From positions 4,092,001 to 4,156,000 of the forward strand of contig OU452204.1 of assembly GCA_911728435.2 (NCBI GenBank): a stretch of DNA of 64,000 nt, given 5' to 3'. The number at the start of each line of letters is the position of its first letter. Position 1 is the stretch's first letter. The translations under genes and the position numbers were made by a program. Below, one piece after another: positions 9,106 through 18,145 of this stretch. The notes under the pieces were generated by a model, which saw only the letters and a program-made list of their open reading frames with translations, was not told the origin of the DNA and made no database searches. The stretch is from Apoderus coryli (Eukaryota; Arthropoda; Insecta; Coleoptera; Attelabidae).

Positions 9106-11801
9106 TTACATTGCTAATCGTGACTTAATTTGAGTTTTGAAAGTTTCTAAAGGTAAGTCCAATAAATCAATTATTCTATTGAGAAGTTGAGGTGCTATAT
9201 ATGAAAAGCAGCCTTCAAACTTCGATGTTACATGTTGTGGAATTGTAAAAGTATTATGCCTTATGTTTACATTATGTACAGAAGATCTATTAATTAATTC
9301 GTACAAGTAAACGGGTGTCTGAGTATGATAAATCTTATGAAGCAACAGCAAGAAAATGTAATCAAATCTTAAGTAAAATTTGGGCTCGTTAAGCCGATGT
9401 AAAAATGGAGTGATGTGAGATCTGTAAGGTACCGAACTTGCATATCTTATGCACGCATTCTGAACTCGCTGGATCCTATTTTTGTTATAGTCAGTTAAAA
9501 AATGATAGTAAACCTGAGAACAGTAGTCAACGTGTGGATATACAAGTGCCTTAACTAGTCTTAACTTTGTTGTTTCACTGAGGGAGTGCTTCAATGAATA
9601 TATTGATCTGAGTCTATACATTGCCCTTTTGTAAACTGTGAGGCAGTGTTCGTTAAAGCTTAGTCTTGAATCAAATATTACACCGAGGTTTTTCGCTTTC
9701 TGCGCCCACTCTATAACAGTGTCATTGATTATAATAGTATAATTTTTGAGTAATTAGGTCCTCATGACGATCACTCCCCACACACATAGCAACCGTTTTA
9801 GAAGGATTTATTCGAAGACCATTACTCTCACACCAGACGGAAAAATTAAATAAGTCTTCGTTACATTTAGCAATCGCATCGGGTGCATTCATGACATGGA
9901 AAGGTATATAGAACTGAACGTCATCCGCATACATGTGCATATTTAAATGTTTTAAATTTGAGGCAACGTCAAAACAGTACACGGAAAACAAGAGCGGGCC
10001 AAAGATGCTGCCCTGAGGAACGCCGCGCTTCATCACTCCCACGTCAGACCACCGTGTTGAACTAAGTTTCACCCTTTGATGGCGATCAAATAAATACCCC
10101 TTCAGCCAGTTCAACGAAACCGGATCAAAGCCCAAATATTTCAGTTTGGAGAGAAGCAGATGGAAATTTACCAGGTCGAACGCTTTACTCTGGTCAAGAA
10201 GAATAAATGCTACACATTCAGATATGTCAAGCGCTCGAGCCAGGTCATCAGTAACTTTCAAGAGGGCCGTCGCAGTATTGTGCCTCTTGCGGAAGCCGGA
10301 TTGAAATGGCGTTAGAATACTGTTTAAGTTTAAATATTCTTGTATCTGTGCGCTAACAATACGTTCAAATATCTTCGACATCGTTGGCAATATGCTTATA
10401 GGCCTAAGATCATTGTATGAAGTGGGTGACTGAATTTTTGGAATTGGGATTACATTAGCGGATTTCCAAATTTGTGGAAACACGCCGGAATTAATAGAAT
10501 CGTTAAAAATTGCTTTCAACACCTCACAACAGTGGCCAATTATTATTTTAAGCATTTTGACGTTAATATTATCCACACCGTATGCTTCAGACTTAATGCA
10601 TCGAATATTATTCATAACATCGTCTGATGTTATATCATGAAACTTAAAAGAGAAATTATCATTATATAAGTTATTCTTGAAAAAATCTATAAAGTTATTC
10701 GGTACATCAGACGAGCCCGCAACATTTAGAAAATGGTTGTTTATATCATTAGCGTTTTGAAGAGATATCGCGCCACAACTTTTTTGGATCAGTTCTATGG
10801 TTTAATGTATGTTGGATATATGCATTTTTCTCTGCTTTTATAGCATTTTTTATATAGTTTCGTAATTCAACATAATATTGCCTTGTGGCGGGAGTTTTCA
10901 GGTTTAGGTACCTTTTATAAGCTTTATACGGCTGTAAGGGGCGTTTAGTGATATATGTCTTAATTGGCGCAAACCTGTCAAATAAGTTCAGAATGCGGTC
11001 ATTTAGTTGCTGGGTTCTCACGTTCAGATCATCCAAGGCATTAAGATCATTCCATGCAATGAGGTTTGCAGCCTCGTGAAAACTATCGGCATCAAAATTC
11101 GAGAAATCGCGATATATTAGAACTTTAGGCGATGCTTTATCGACTTGCAGTAGTATGTTACAAAATATTAGCAAATGGTCCGTGTTGCAATACAGATCAC
11201 AGACACCCGAAGAGGAGAAATTCAAACTACTACTAAGAAAAATAAGGTCAATTAATGATTCCGTGCTTTCGGTAACCCTTGTAGGTTCATCGATGATCTG
11301 ACTAAGGTTGTAATTATTAAGAACTGAGTTCAATTTTGTGACTTCAGGCGATATGGCAGTTAAATAATTAATATTAAAATCGCCCATAACAAGCAATGTA
11401 TGAGTTTCCAAAAACACGTTCTCCAATGGATCATACAACTCATACACAGAATTTATGCTTAAGCTGGGTGGTCTATATATTATTCCTATGCCTAATTTAT
11501 TGTGCTGAATACTTAGTATTAGCCAGAGTTGTTCAAGATGACCCTCAGCAGTATTAGAAAATACAGGTTTCACCTTTATGTTTGATTTAACATAGACGGC
11601 AAGGCCGCCGCCCCTTGTATGTCGGTCAGCTCTGTGTAAATTATAATTTTTGATAGATAAATATTTATCAGGATATTGACTATTCAGCCACGTCTCGGAT
11701 AGCGCTAAAATATCATAACTTTCAGACAACAAAAAATTTTTTATGACGGAAAAATTATTTACCAAAGATCGAATATTAATATGTCCAACTTTGATATTTA
11801 G
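9106..11801 (-). pseudogene. LINE ORF2: endonuclease and reverse transcriptase
   Basis: Cuts target DNA and copies the element RNA in place. 11801-10749 is the apurinic-type endonuclease: GHINIRSL at the start, ILALSETWL (catalytic Glu), IIYRPPS, VMGDFNINYL and the C-terminal NTDHLLIF. One base is out of frame near 10775, after which GAISLQNANDINNHFLNVAG leads into the reverse transcriptase (10615-9722): SYNDLRPISIL, FQSGFRKRHNT, LLDQSKAFD, RGVPQGSIFGPLLF and MYADDVQFY. A second one-base break near 9745 precedes INDTVIEWAQKAKNLGV and the C-terminal domain (9621-9106) with NRIQRVQNACIRY. There is no ATG in the first part of this frame, and the frame is open back to about 11840 within ORF1, which suggests entry by frameshifting. 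Two point lesions make this copy non-autonomous now, but it is young. Confidence 0.85.
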
Positions 11802-11807
11802 TTTTTT
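11798..11807 (-). promoter_or_regulatory. Candidate -1 frameshift site A AAA AAC
   Basis: On the minus strand the ORF1 frame reads TCA AAA AAC TAA. The heptamer A AAA AAC (11807-11801) is in the X XXY YYZ phase required for -1 slippage and directly precedes the stop. After slippage the next codons are CTA AAT ATC AAA GTT GGA CAT, the open start of the endonuclease frame. I did not find an obvious downstream pseudoknot by eye. Confidence 0.55.
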
Positions 11808-12772
11808 GATTTTACAATAGTAGGCACGCCACTCACATACTTAATGTAAATATTCAGCTCACCCTTTGCTCTTCGCTCTTCAAGCTCGCCACGTACCTTT
11901 ATATAATAGTCTCGCTGTAACTTTGTCTGATCCGTCGAAATAAATACTCCCTTGTATTTTGCGGGAAGCTTCCTTTTGTTTTTCAGAACCTCGAAAACCT
12001 CAGCTTTAGTAGGCAAGATCACCCTGACTGGTGCTGGTTTCCCATTTTTACCAATACCGATCCTCCTAATATTCAAGTTGTCGGATGATATGGCAGGACA
12101 TACTACACTCAGAATCTCATCAACAGAACTCACATCCCCAGCATGCTGATCAGTAGCATTAGGCATATTATATATTATTATGTTTCTTTCACGTTTCATT
12201 CGCTCATTAATTTCGTTGATCACTGATTCCCTTTCAGAAGCATGCACATCAGTGTTTCTCAACTTAGGATTGTCGATGCTGTTCATCATCAAATTCAACC
12301 TATCTTCAAGACTATCTACCTTTTCCCTCATTCCAGCAATTTGTTCTCTTGTATTATCAGGGCTGAGTCTCGCCTCAGTTATGAAGTTTTGTATATCGTT
12401 CTTCTGCTCCAAAAGTATTTTATAGAAAAGTGTCATAACTTGTACTACATCATTCATGTCGGCATTCTTCTTGGATAATACGCTATTGATCTGCACGGCG
12501 ATCGGATCATCGACGTCAATGACCCGGTCCTGCTGCACAGATGAACGAGTTGTGATACCCAGACTCTGCCTTCCACTCGACCTTGCCTGGTGACAGCTCT
12601 TACATGCCCAGTCATGCTTCTTATTCTTCTTCACCTTGGTGTAAAGTTCGGCAAACTCAGCGTTAGTAAGGGTGGAACAACCCTTATGATACCATGTACG
12701 GCATTCACTACACTCAACTGAGCGTGCCGTAGGTTTAACAACCAAATCACAAATGCCACAAAGAGATTCCAT
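11798..12772 (-). CDS. LINE ORF1 protein with PHD finger and RRM-like domain
   Basis: Intact 324-residue ORF1, an RNA-binding chaperone type protein of a LINE. Residues 5-60 form a complete C4HC3 PHD finger: C5, C8, C21, C24, H29, C32, C57 and C60. Residues ~105-175 are rich in charged heptads (EQIAGMREKVDSLEDRL) and probably form a coiled coil for trimerisation. Residues ~190-310 resemble the RRM plus C-terminal module of LINE ORF1 proteins: ERNIIIYNMPNA, IRRIGIGKNGKPAPVRV, LQRDYYIKVRGELEERR. The start is the first ATG, just before the PHD finger. The frame ends TCA AAA AAC TAA, so the last two sense codons form a slippery site that joins ORF2 in the -1 frame. Confidence 0.85.
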   Translation of the reverse strand: MESLCGICDLVVKPTARSVECSECRTWYHKGCSTLTNAEFAELYTKVKKNKKHDWACKSCHQARSSGRQSLGITTRSSVQQDRVIDVDDPIAVQINSVLSKKNADMNDVVQVMTLFYKILLEQKNDIQNFITEARLSPDNTREQIAGMREKVDSLEDRLNLMMNSIDNPKLRNTDVHASERESVINEINERMKRERNIIIYNMPNATDQHAGDVSSVDEILSVVCPAISSDNLNIRRIGIGKNGKPAPVRVILPTKAEVFEVLKNKRKLPAKYKGVFISTDQTKLQRDYYIKVRGELEERRAKGELNIYIKYVSGVPTIVKSKN

Positions 12773-12850
12773 AATGAAACAAGAATGTGCGTTTCAACTA
12801 AATCTACAAGACAAAATAAGAGCAGACACGGCACTGTCCACCTTGCTATA

Positions 12851-13220
12851 TTGTATTTATTCTATTTGTTTATCACTAACTGATGTATAGGTATCCAATG
12901 TTGTTGTTTTTTTTTTGCTATTTTATTTATCTTTCCCAATCCGAATTTAAACTTTATTATGAACAATTCACAGTTAAAAAACAATATTTACACAATTCTA
13001 TTTACAAATTGTTATACAAAATACTTCAATGCATATACTTTGAAAAAATCTCGATTTAACTCAACGTATATTCACAAAAAATCCACGATTTATTGCGGAG
13101 AGAATTCTACACGATATATTCGTTTTGACGTTCAATCACAATATCATGATATTTTTTCGTATCTCTCTCCGTTTTCGAGAAAAATTTGTTATTAAAAAGT
13201 TTATTAAAAGGTTCATTATT
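12851..13220. other. No feature recognised
   Basis: A+T-rich sequence between the LINE leader and the DDE_3 relic. A 78-codon open frame here has low-complexity composition and no recognisable domain. Confidence 0.4.
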
Positions 13221-13229
13221 ATTAGAAAG

Positions 13230-13690
13230 AAAAACAAGGAGGCTTTTTTACAAATAATTTATTATTAATAGTGGAGCAAATGCTAAAAGTGTTCACCATG
13301 CATTTCGATGCATTTTCTGCACCTGTCGAGCCAGGATGCGCGCACCTGAGCAAACACGCCTGGATCGTTCGCGATAAATTCCGCTGCCACCACAACTCTA
13401 GCAACTAGGTCCTCCATTGTCGGCACAGGAGTTGCATAGATCAACCGTTACATTTCGCCCCAAAGAAAAAAGTCCAGGGGGGCAAAGTCCGGCGACCTTG
13501 CTGGCCAAGGGACGAGACCGCCTCTACCAATCCACCTGTTGTTGTAGGTTTGGTCGAGGTAACCTCTCACGGTGCGCGCAAAATGTGTTGTATTTTGAAA
13601 ACCATGCACTTCCGGACATCAGTCTCTTATCTCAAACTGCTTGCCTATGGTTCCTCAATATGTTTTTTTCCAATTGAGAGGGGACACCCT
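13230..13690 (-). pseudogene. Internally deleted mariner-like (DDE_3) element
   Basis: Minus-strand remnant of a DDE_3/IS630-type transposase. About 13560-13470 reads YLDQTYNNRWIGRGG and WPARSPDFAPLDFFLWG, the last catalytic region of the family. A stop follows, then MEDLVARVVVAAEFIANDPG and FAQVRASWLDRCRKCIE near the C-terminus, ending with GEHF and a stop at about 13278. Upstream, the N-terminal helix-turn-helix and most of the DDE core are gone: the end region (13590-13690, with the termini-like acagggtgtcc) is fused straight to the catalytic tail. It is therefore a deletion derivative. The neighbouring copy of its end at 8576-8652 is in opposite orientation. Confidence 0.75.
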
Positions 13691-13699
13691 GTATACAAT

Positions 13700-14677
13700 G
13701 AAGTTTAATGCAGACGCGATGTCAAAAGAGAAAAAAATAGTTGTTTTTACACAAAATATGCGAAAAAGCATAACAATAACAAAACTGCAAACTACACCAC
13801 CAAAACAAACAACAATAACACACGGTTGATATTGACATGCGCATTAGGGCAAAGCTGATTCTCCCCTCCTCTATATCTCTGAGTATATTCCATATAACCT
13901 AAATAGACTTTCATAAGATACAGAACAAAGTTTGGAAGTTTCAGTTCTAAATTACCTAACTCTGTCAAGAATACGCTCTGAACCCACAATATTTTATGTC
14001 CGTTTCTTATGTTGTAGGGCATGTTATGAATTATGATTGCTGATCATTGCCCAGCATAATTCAGTCGGAGTCGGCGGGCCACCTGCTGTCTACATGAATG
14101 GAATCTGGAATTACGGAGCAATAATTACAGCGCGGTTTTATCTTCATGATTAACTCTTTCCAAAACTGTGTGTGGCATTTTATTTTGATAGATATGCTTC
14201 CAGTGCAATTCCTACTAGAGTTGCGGGAGGCAAGTTTGGTGGGCCAGATTCCATGATAGTAGAGTTTCTTATCAAATATACTTGATTTTACGTTGCCTTC
14301 GATATTTTTACCCCAAGAAGCCGATTCACAATCGTTGAAGTAGCCGAAAATTGAGCTACTGGGTGAAATATGTCACAATAGACCCTCATAATGTGCTCAC
14401 TCATCATCAGAGTCAGTTCTGAGCCACTCAATTTAAATCTATCTACCCAGCAGCATTTTTAGAGACACAGGCAGCAGGTGTGCGGCAGCAGGTGTGTGGA
14501 GTGTGTGGAGTGGCTCTCGTAAGGTTTAGACAGGCTATCCAAAGGGATATAATTTAAATATTGCAGTTTTTTATTGATTTTGAATAAATTTTCAACAGCA
14601 CCTGTAATTATGTAATACTACTCCCTTCTTAATGCTCAAATTTGTCATTTTTGTAATATTTAAATTATATTTTTTAG
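13700..14677. other. RpS6 upstream intron or flank
   Basis: No earlier RpS6 exon and no recognisable transposon protein is visible here. The final ~20 bases before 14678 form a T-rich tract ending in tttttag, a normal 3' splice site. Confidence 0.45.
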
Positions 14678-15214
14678 GTTCAACTTCTATTAACCAAAGG
14701 ACACTCCTGTTTTCGTCCACGACGTGATGGAGAGCGCCGGCGTAAATCTGTACGCGGATGCATTGTTGACTCAAACATTAGCGTTCTATCATTGGTAATT
14801 ATTCGCAAAGGCGATCATGATATCGCTGGACTCACAGACAATAACATACCACGCAGATTGGGTCCGAAACGGGCAAACCAAATTAGAAAATTGTTTAATC
14901 TGACAAAACAAGATGATGTACGTCAATATGTTGTGAAACGTCCTCTACCAGCAAAGGAAGGCAATGAAGGCAAGAAACAAAGATTTAAAGCACCAAAGAT
15001 CCAGAGATTGATTACACCACTAGTGTTGCAAAGGAAAAGACATAGATTGGCGTTGAAGAAAAAACGCTGTCTGAAGAGAAAGGAAGATACCAATTCATAT
15101 AAGAAGTTATTGGCGCAAAGACAAAAAGAAACAAAACAGAAGAGGCAAGAATTGAAACGAAGGAGATCTGCAAGCCTGAGAGAGAGTAAAAGTAGTGTGG
15201 GTAGTGCATCTTAA
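14678..15214 (+). CDS. RpS6: Ribosomal protein S6, last coding exon
   Basis: An AG acceptor at 14676-14677 opens 178 sense codons in frame to the TAA at 15212. The translation begins [20 protein letters not shown] and continues [74 protein letters not shown] and a basic tail with [10 protein letters not shown]. That tail matches the C-terminal cluster phosphorylated by S6 kinase in this family. eS6 proteins have about 250 residues, so roughly 72 N-terminal residues are missing. Their exon(s) are not visible anywhere upstream in the window. No stop or frameshift is present, and conservation is high throughout, which argues for a working gene. A partial gene duplication is the alternative. No poly(A) tract or loss of introns points to a retrocopy. 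The zinc-finger transposon starts 62 bases after the stop codon. Confidence 0.85.
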   Translation, partial: VQLLLTKGHSCFRPRRDGERRRKSVRGCIVDSNISVLSLVIIRKGDHDIAGLTDNNIPRRLGPKRANQIRKLFNLTKQDDVRQYVVKRPLPAKEGNEGKKQRFKAPKIQRLITPLVLQRKRHRLALKKKRCLKRKEDTNSYKKLLAQRQKETKQKRQELKRRRSASLRESKSSVGSAS

Positions 15215-15244
15215 TAAGGAAGTAAAATATGAGTTTTCTTTTTT

Positions 15245-15250
15245 ATTAAA
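15245..15250 (+). terminator. Candidate RpS6 poly(A) signal ATTAAA
   Basis: ATTAAA lies 31 bases after the RpS6 stop codon. Cleavage 10-30 bases on would fall at or just before the transposon that begins at 15277. Confidence 0.45.
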
Positions 15251-15276
15251 AGGTAAATTTTATTTTACTTAAATTA

Positions 15277-15400
15277 CACAGGCCAACACACATTTTGGTG
15301 CCTGCGATTTTTTAACTGTTCCTGAGTAATTTTTGGATGCAGAATGTAAAAAGGTTCTCAGATTTTGTCTATCAGATCTAGTTTTTGAGATTTTTTAAAA
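15277..15400. repeat. Left terminal inverted repeat of zinc-finger transposon
   Basis: Outer block cacaggccaacacacatttt then ggtgcc, inner block ctatcagatctagtttttga. Both blocks are mirrored in the right repeat, with a less conserved spacer between them. Confidence 0.8.
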
Positions 15401-15528
15401 AATTGTGTATATAATTTACGTTATAACTGTTATAATATATAATATTACTATTGACAGTTAAAAAAAACAAAGACACATGGATTTAAGTATTTATTGCAAA
15501 AACTTAATTTACATAATTACATTAGTCA

Positions 15529-17229
15529 CTAATCACATAAAAATTTTCTTTTATACGATTTTCTAGAATGGAGTTTACTAGGGCAGTCTCGCTGAAGGCT
15601 CCAGCAGTAGTCCGCCATCATGTGGCTATCCCATCGTCCTTGATAACGATCTTCCATAGTTTTAATATCCTGGTGGAATCTTTCCCCCTGTTCTTCACTA
15701 CAGTCACCTAAGTTTTCTGGAAAACGATCTAGGTGGCTGTGGAGGTAGTGAACTTTTATACTCATGTTACAGCCGAGAATATTAAAATTTGAAAGCATAG
15801 TTTCCACTAATTCTACGTAATTGTCTGCTTTATGATTGCCAAGAAAATTTTGTACTACTTGAACAAATGAACTCCAAGCGTTAGATTCAGTCTCGTTCAT
15901 TGATGTGGTGAATTGTGGATCTTTAACAAGTTGCCTTATTTGAGGACCATCAAATATACCAGCTTTTAGTTTTTCCGTGCTAATGCCAGGAAATTTACGT
16001 GACAAATACCCAAAACAATTTCCATCTCGATTTAAGGCCTTCACAAATTGCTTCATTAGGCCTAGCTTGATATGCAAGGGCGGAAGTAAGATTTTTTCTC
16101 TTGAAACCAAAGGTTCGTTGATCACGTTTTGTATTCCTTGAATCATGACATCTCTTGAAGGCCAATTTTTGTTAACCCAGTGCTCATTTTTAGCTCTGCT
16201 GTCCCAAAGGCACAAAAAACAAGGATATTTTGTATAACCACTCTGCTGTCCAAGGAGGAAGTTAATCATTTTTAAATCAACACAAATTGACCACTGATGT
16301 TCTTCGTATTTAATTTTTCTCAAAACTAATGCTATTGTTTCATATTCTTCCTTCATGGTAGTAGAATGACCAATAGGAATTGAGCCATATTTGTTACCGT
16401 TATGTAAAAGAACACATTTTAAACTACGTTTTGAACTGTCAATAAAAAGGCGCCAATCATCTGGAGTGTATTCAGGCAAACCCATTTTTTCTAAGAGCCC
16501 TTTTATATTGTTACAGAATACCAAGTCATTTTCCTGAGTGAAAAAAGGCAGCAGATCCTTATCTCTTTTACGATAAAATGTAATATTAGTACCTCGACAA
16601 AGTAGATTTTTTTCTTTTAATCTGGATGCAAGTAATTCAGCGGATTCCTTTGAGAGATTCAGGTCTCTTATAAGATCGTTTAGTTCTTCTTGATTGAAAC
16701 ACTGCGGAGTTGCTAAATCTGCTTCAAAATCGCTGTCGTTTTCTGATTGAATTCTTTTAACTTCGTCAGACGTTGATGTTTCTGTATCATCTTCTGTCAG
16801 TTTGGGTAGACTGCTGAATGATGGAACGGGTATTTCTTCCGAATGCACTACAGGCCTTCTTGCAGAATCTAGATCAGGATATGTCCATTTGTGTCTATTG
16901 TTTCTATTTATGCCTTTAATATTAACGAGACAAAAATAGCAGTCGTCATGATGGTTCCGCGGTTCTCTCCAAACCATTGGTACACCAAACTTTACGCACT
17001 TCCTCTTTCCAGTTGTCCACTGTCGCAAATGTTCAACACATGTTTTACATATGAAATGTGGGGCCCAAGATTTATCTTGATCTCCTAAATGAACGCCAAA
17101 ATAGGCAAGATAAGCTCTTTTCACAAAGTCAGAAATCCTTTTTCTGCTCTCTTTCAAAGTGTATTCACCACACACATAACAAAAAACATCGGGATGATTT
17201 ACACAGGTACGTCTGCTTGTGGATGCCAT
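15529..17229 (-). CDS. Intact 566-residue zinc-finger protein of a DNA transposon, putative transposase
   Basis: A single uninterrupted frame, by far the best-preserved transposon gene here. The N-terminus holds three CxxC pairs: C17/C20, C61/C64 and C97/C100. These probably bind zinc and the terminal repeats. Residues ~135-200 are acidic and Ser/Thr rich, a likely disordered linker. The C-terminal two thirds contain WSICVDLKMINFLLGQQSG, then YPCFLCLWDSRAKNEHW (another CxxC) and near the end FPENLGDCSEEQGERFHQDI and MEDRYQGRWD. Conserved Asp, Glu and His in these blocks would suit an RNase-H-like catalytic fold, but I cannot assign the triad by eye. I recall similar multicopy proteins annotated as uncharacterised in other arthropods. 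The start ATG is the first in the frame, and the gene fills the space between the inverted repeats with a ~460-base leader. The transposase function is inferred from the inverted repeats and target duplication, not from a recognised domain. Confidence 0.7.
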   Translation of the reverse strand: MASTSRRTCVNHPDVFCYVCGEYTLKESRKRISDFVKRAYLAYFGVHLGDQDKSWAPHFICKTCVEHLRQWTTGKRKCVKFGVPMVWREPRNHHDDCYFCLVNIKGINRNNRHKWTYPDLDSARRPVVHSEEIPVPSFSSLPKLTEDDTETSTSDEVKRIQSENDSDFEADLATPQCFNQEELNDLIRDLNLSKESAELLASRLKEKNLLCRGTNITFYRKRDKDLLPFFTQENDLVFCNNIKGLLEKMGLPEYTPDDWRLFIDSSKRSLKCVLLHNGNKYGSIPIGHSTTMKEEYETIALVLRKIKYEEHQWSICVDLKMINFLLGQQSGYTKYPCFLCLWDSRAKNEHWVNKNWPSRDVMIQGIQNVINEPLVSREKILLPPLHIKLGLMKQFVKALNRDGNCFGYLSRKFPGISTEKLKAGIFDGPQIRQLVKDPQFTTSMNETESNAWSSFVQVVQNFLGNHKADNYVELVETMLSNFNILGCNMSIKVHYLHSHLDRFPENLGDCSEEQGERFHQDIKTMEDRYQGRWDSHMMADYCWSLQRDCPSKLHSRKSYKRKFLCD

Positions 17230-17564
17230 TGTTTCAGTTTAGTGTCTTGATACTACAAAACGACCAAAATTTACACAAAATGATAGCACAACTTTACTTG
17301 GGAAAACTCAGTAATATACTAAATCAAGTACAGCCAAGCAGGTATAGAAGGATCGGGTCATAGGCAATTACAGGTATAAAAGTAATTAAGAGCATTGTAT
17401 TGAGTAGTTCCTAGTATAGGAACATTGGGTCAGGGACAATTCCAGGTATCCATTTGGCTAATTAGATTCTGGGAAATTCCTATTTTGACGATTAAGTACA
17501 TATTTATCTCTTTATTTGTTGTCCTTTATCAGAAAAAAATATATCATTTAACCTGTAACGTGTA

Positions 17565-17688
17565 TCTCAAAAACTAGAGCTGATAGAAAAAATCTGGTGG
17601 CATTTTTGGAATCAGCACATTAAAAACATCTAAAATCAGATGTTAGATTTCTGGCACCAAATTTTTTTTTTCATTTTGTTGGCCTGTG
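17565..17688. repeat. Right terminal inverted repeat of zinc-finger transposon
   Basis: Ends ...ggcaccaaa, a T-rich spacer, then tgttggcctgtg at 17677-17688, mirroring the left end. The TTA that follows is the target duplication. Confidence 0.8.
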
Positions 17689-17691
17689 TTA

Positions 17692-18145
17692 TCAACAGAT
17701 AACATATTATTTGTTAACAATATTCGAATAAGTTACACAGGATGTACCTATTAATATCTAGCTTGTAGAAAGAAATCAGATTGAGAATTGTATCTTTACC
17801 GAAATTCAAAGGTGTTGTTCCAAAATTTAAGCCGTGTTTCCATTAAAACGGATCTTGTAGGTGGCAGTGGTGAATAGGTAAAATTGATTATCCAAACACT
17901 AGTCGAACAAAGAATTACTGAAAAATGGTAGAGGCAAATGCTTTTGGATTGTACCAACTCATGAGATGTGTTAAGGTGCCTTAGGTATTTCAATTTTGAA
18001 TAACAAAATTGTTCTAAACAATTTATTCCATCAGCTAGAAACTAGAAGAAATTTATAGTACACAAAATGCAATTTCCAAAGAATTGTATAACAAAAAGCT
18101 TAAATAATATCAAATGATAAATGGAACAAATATATTCAACATAAG
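17692..18145. other. No feature recognised
   Basis: A+T-rich spacer between the transposon and a LINE relic; a 65-codon minus-strand frame shows no known motif. Confidence 0.4.

Larger units (their letters stand above)
8907..12850 (-). mobile_element. Near full-length two-ORF LINE
   Basis: A non-LTR retrotransposon on the minus strand. It has a short 5' leader (12850-12773), ORF1 (12772-11798), ORF2 (about 11801-9106, two single-base frameshifts) and a ~200-base 3' UTR ending in a TTA-rich tail (about 8907-8930). The PHD-bearing ORF1 and the endonuclease plus reverse transcriptase ORF2 fit the CR1/Jockey superclade. It is the most complete LINE in the window. The 5' boundary is a guess from loss of coding signal. 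Confidence 0.85.
15277..17688 (-). mobile_element. Complete DNA transposon with zinc-finger ORF, TTA target duplication
   Basis: The element starts CACAGGCCAACA at 15277, and the inverted complement (tgttggcctgtg) ends at 17688. The trinucleotide TTA flanks both ends (15274-15276 and 17689-17691). Inside the outer repeats a second matching block is shared in inverted orientation: ctatcagatctagtttttga near 15370 against its complement at about 17565-17600. The inverted ends therefore extend about 125 bases with gaps. A 3-base duplication and CAC ends suggest a cut-and-paste element of the CACTA/CMC or a related superfamily, but this is inference. At 2.4 kb with an intact ORF it may be, or recently have been, autonomous. 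Confidence 0.8.

Noticed and set aside
11952..12478. Plus-strand frames over LINE ORF1
   Set aside because: They are the opposite strand of ORF1, which has a full PHD finger and LINE ORF1 architecture.
16891..17363. Plus-strand frames opposite the zinc-finger ORF
   Set aside because: Shadows of the intact 566-codon minus-strand gene.
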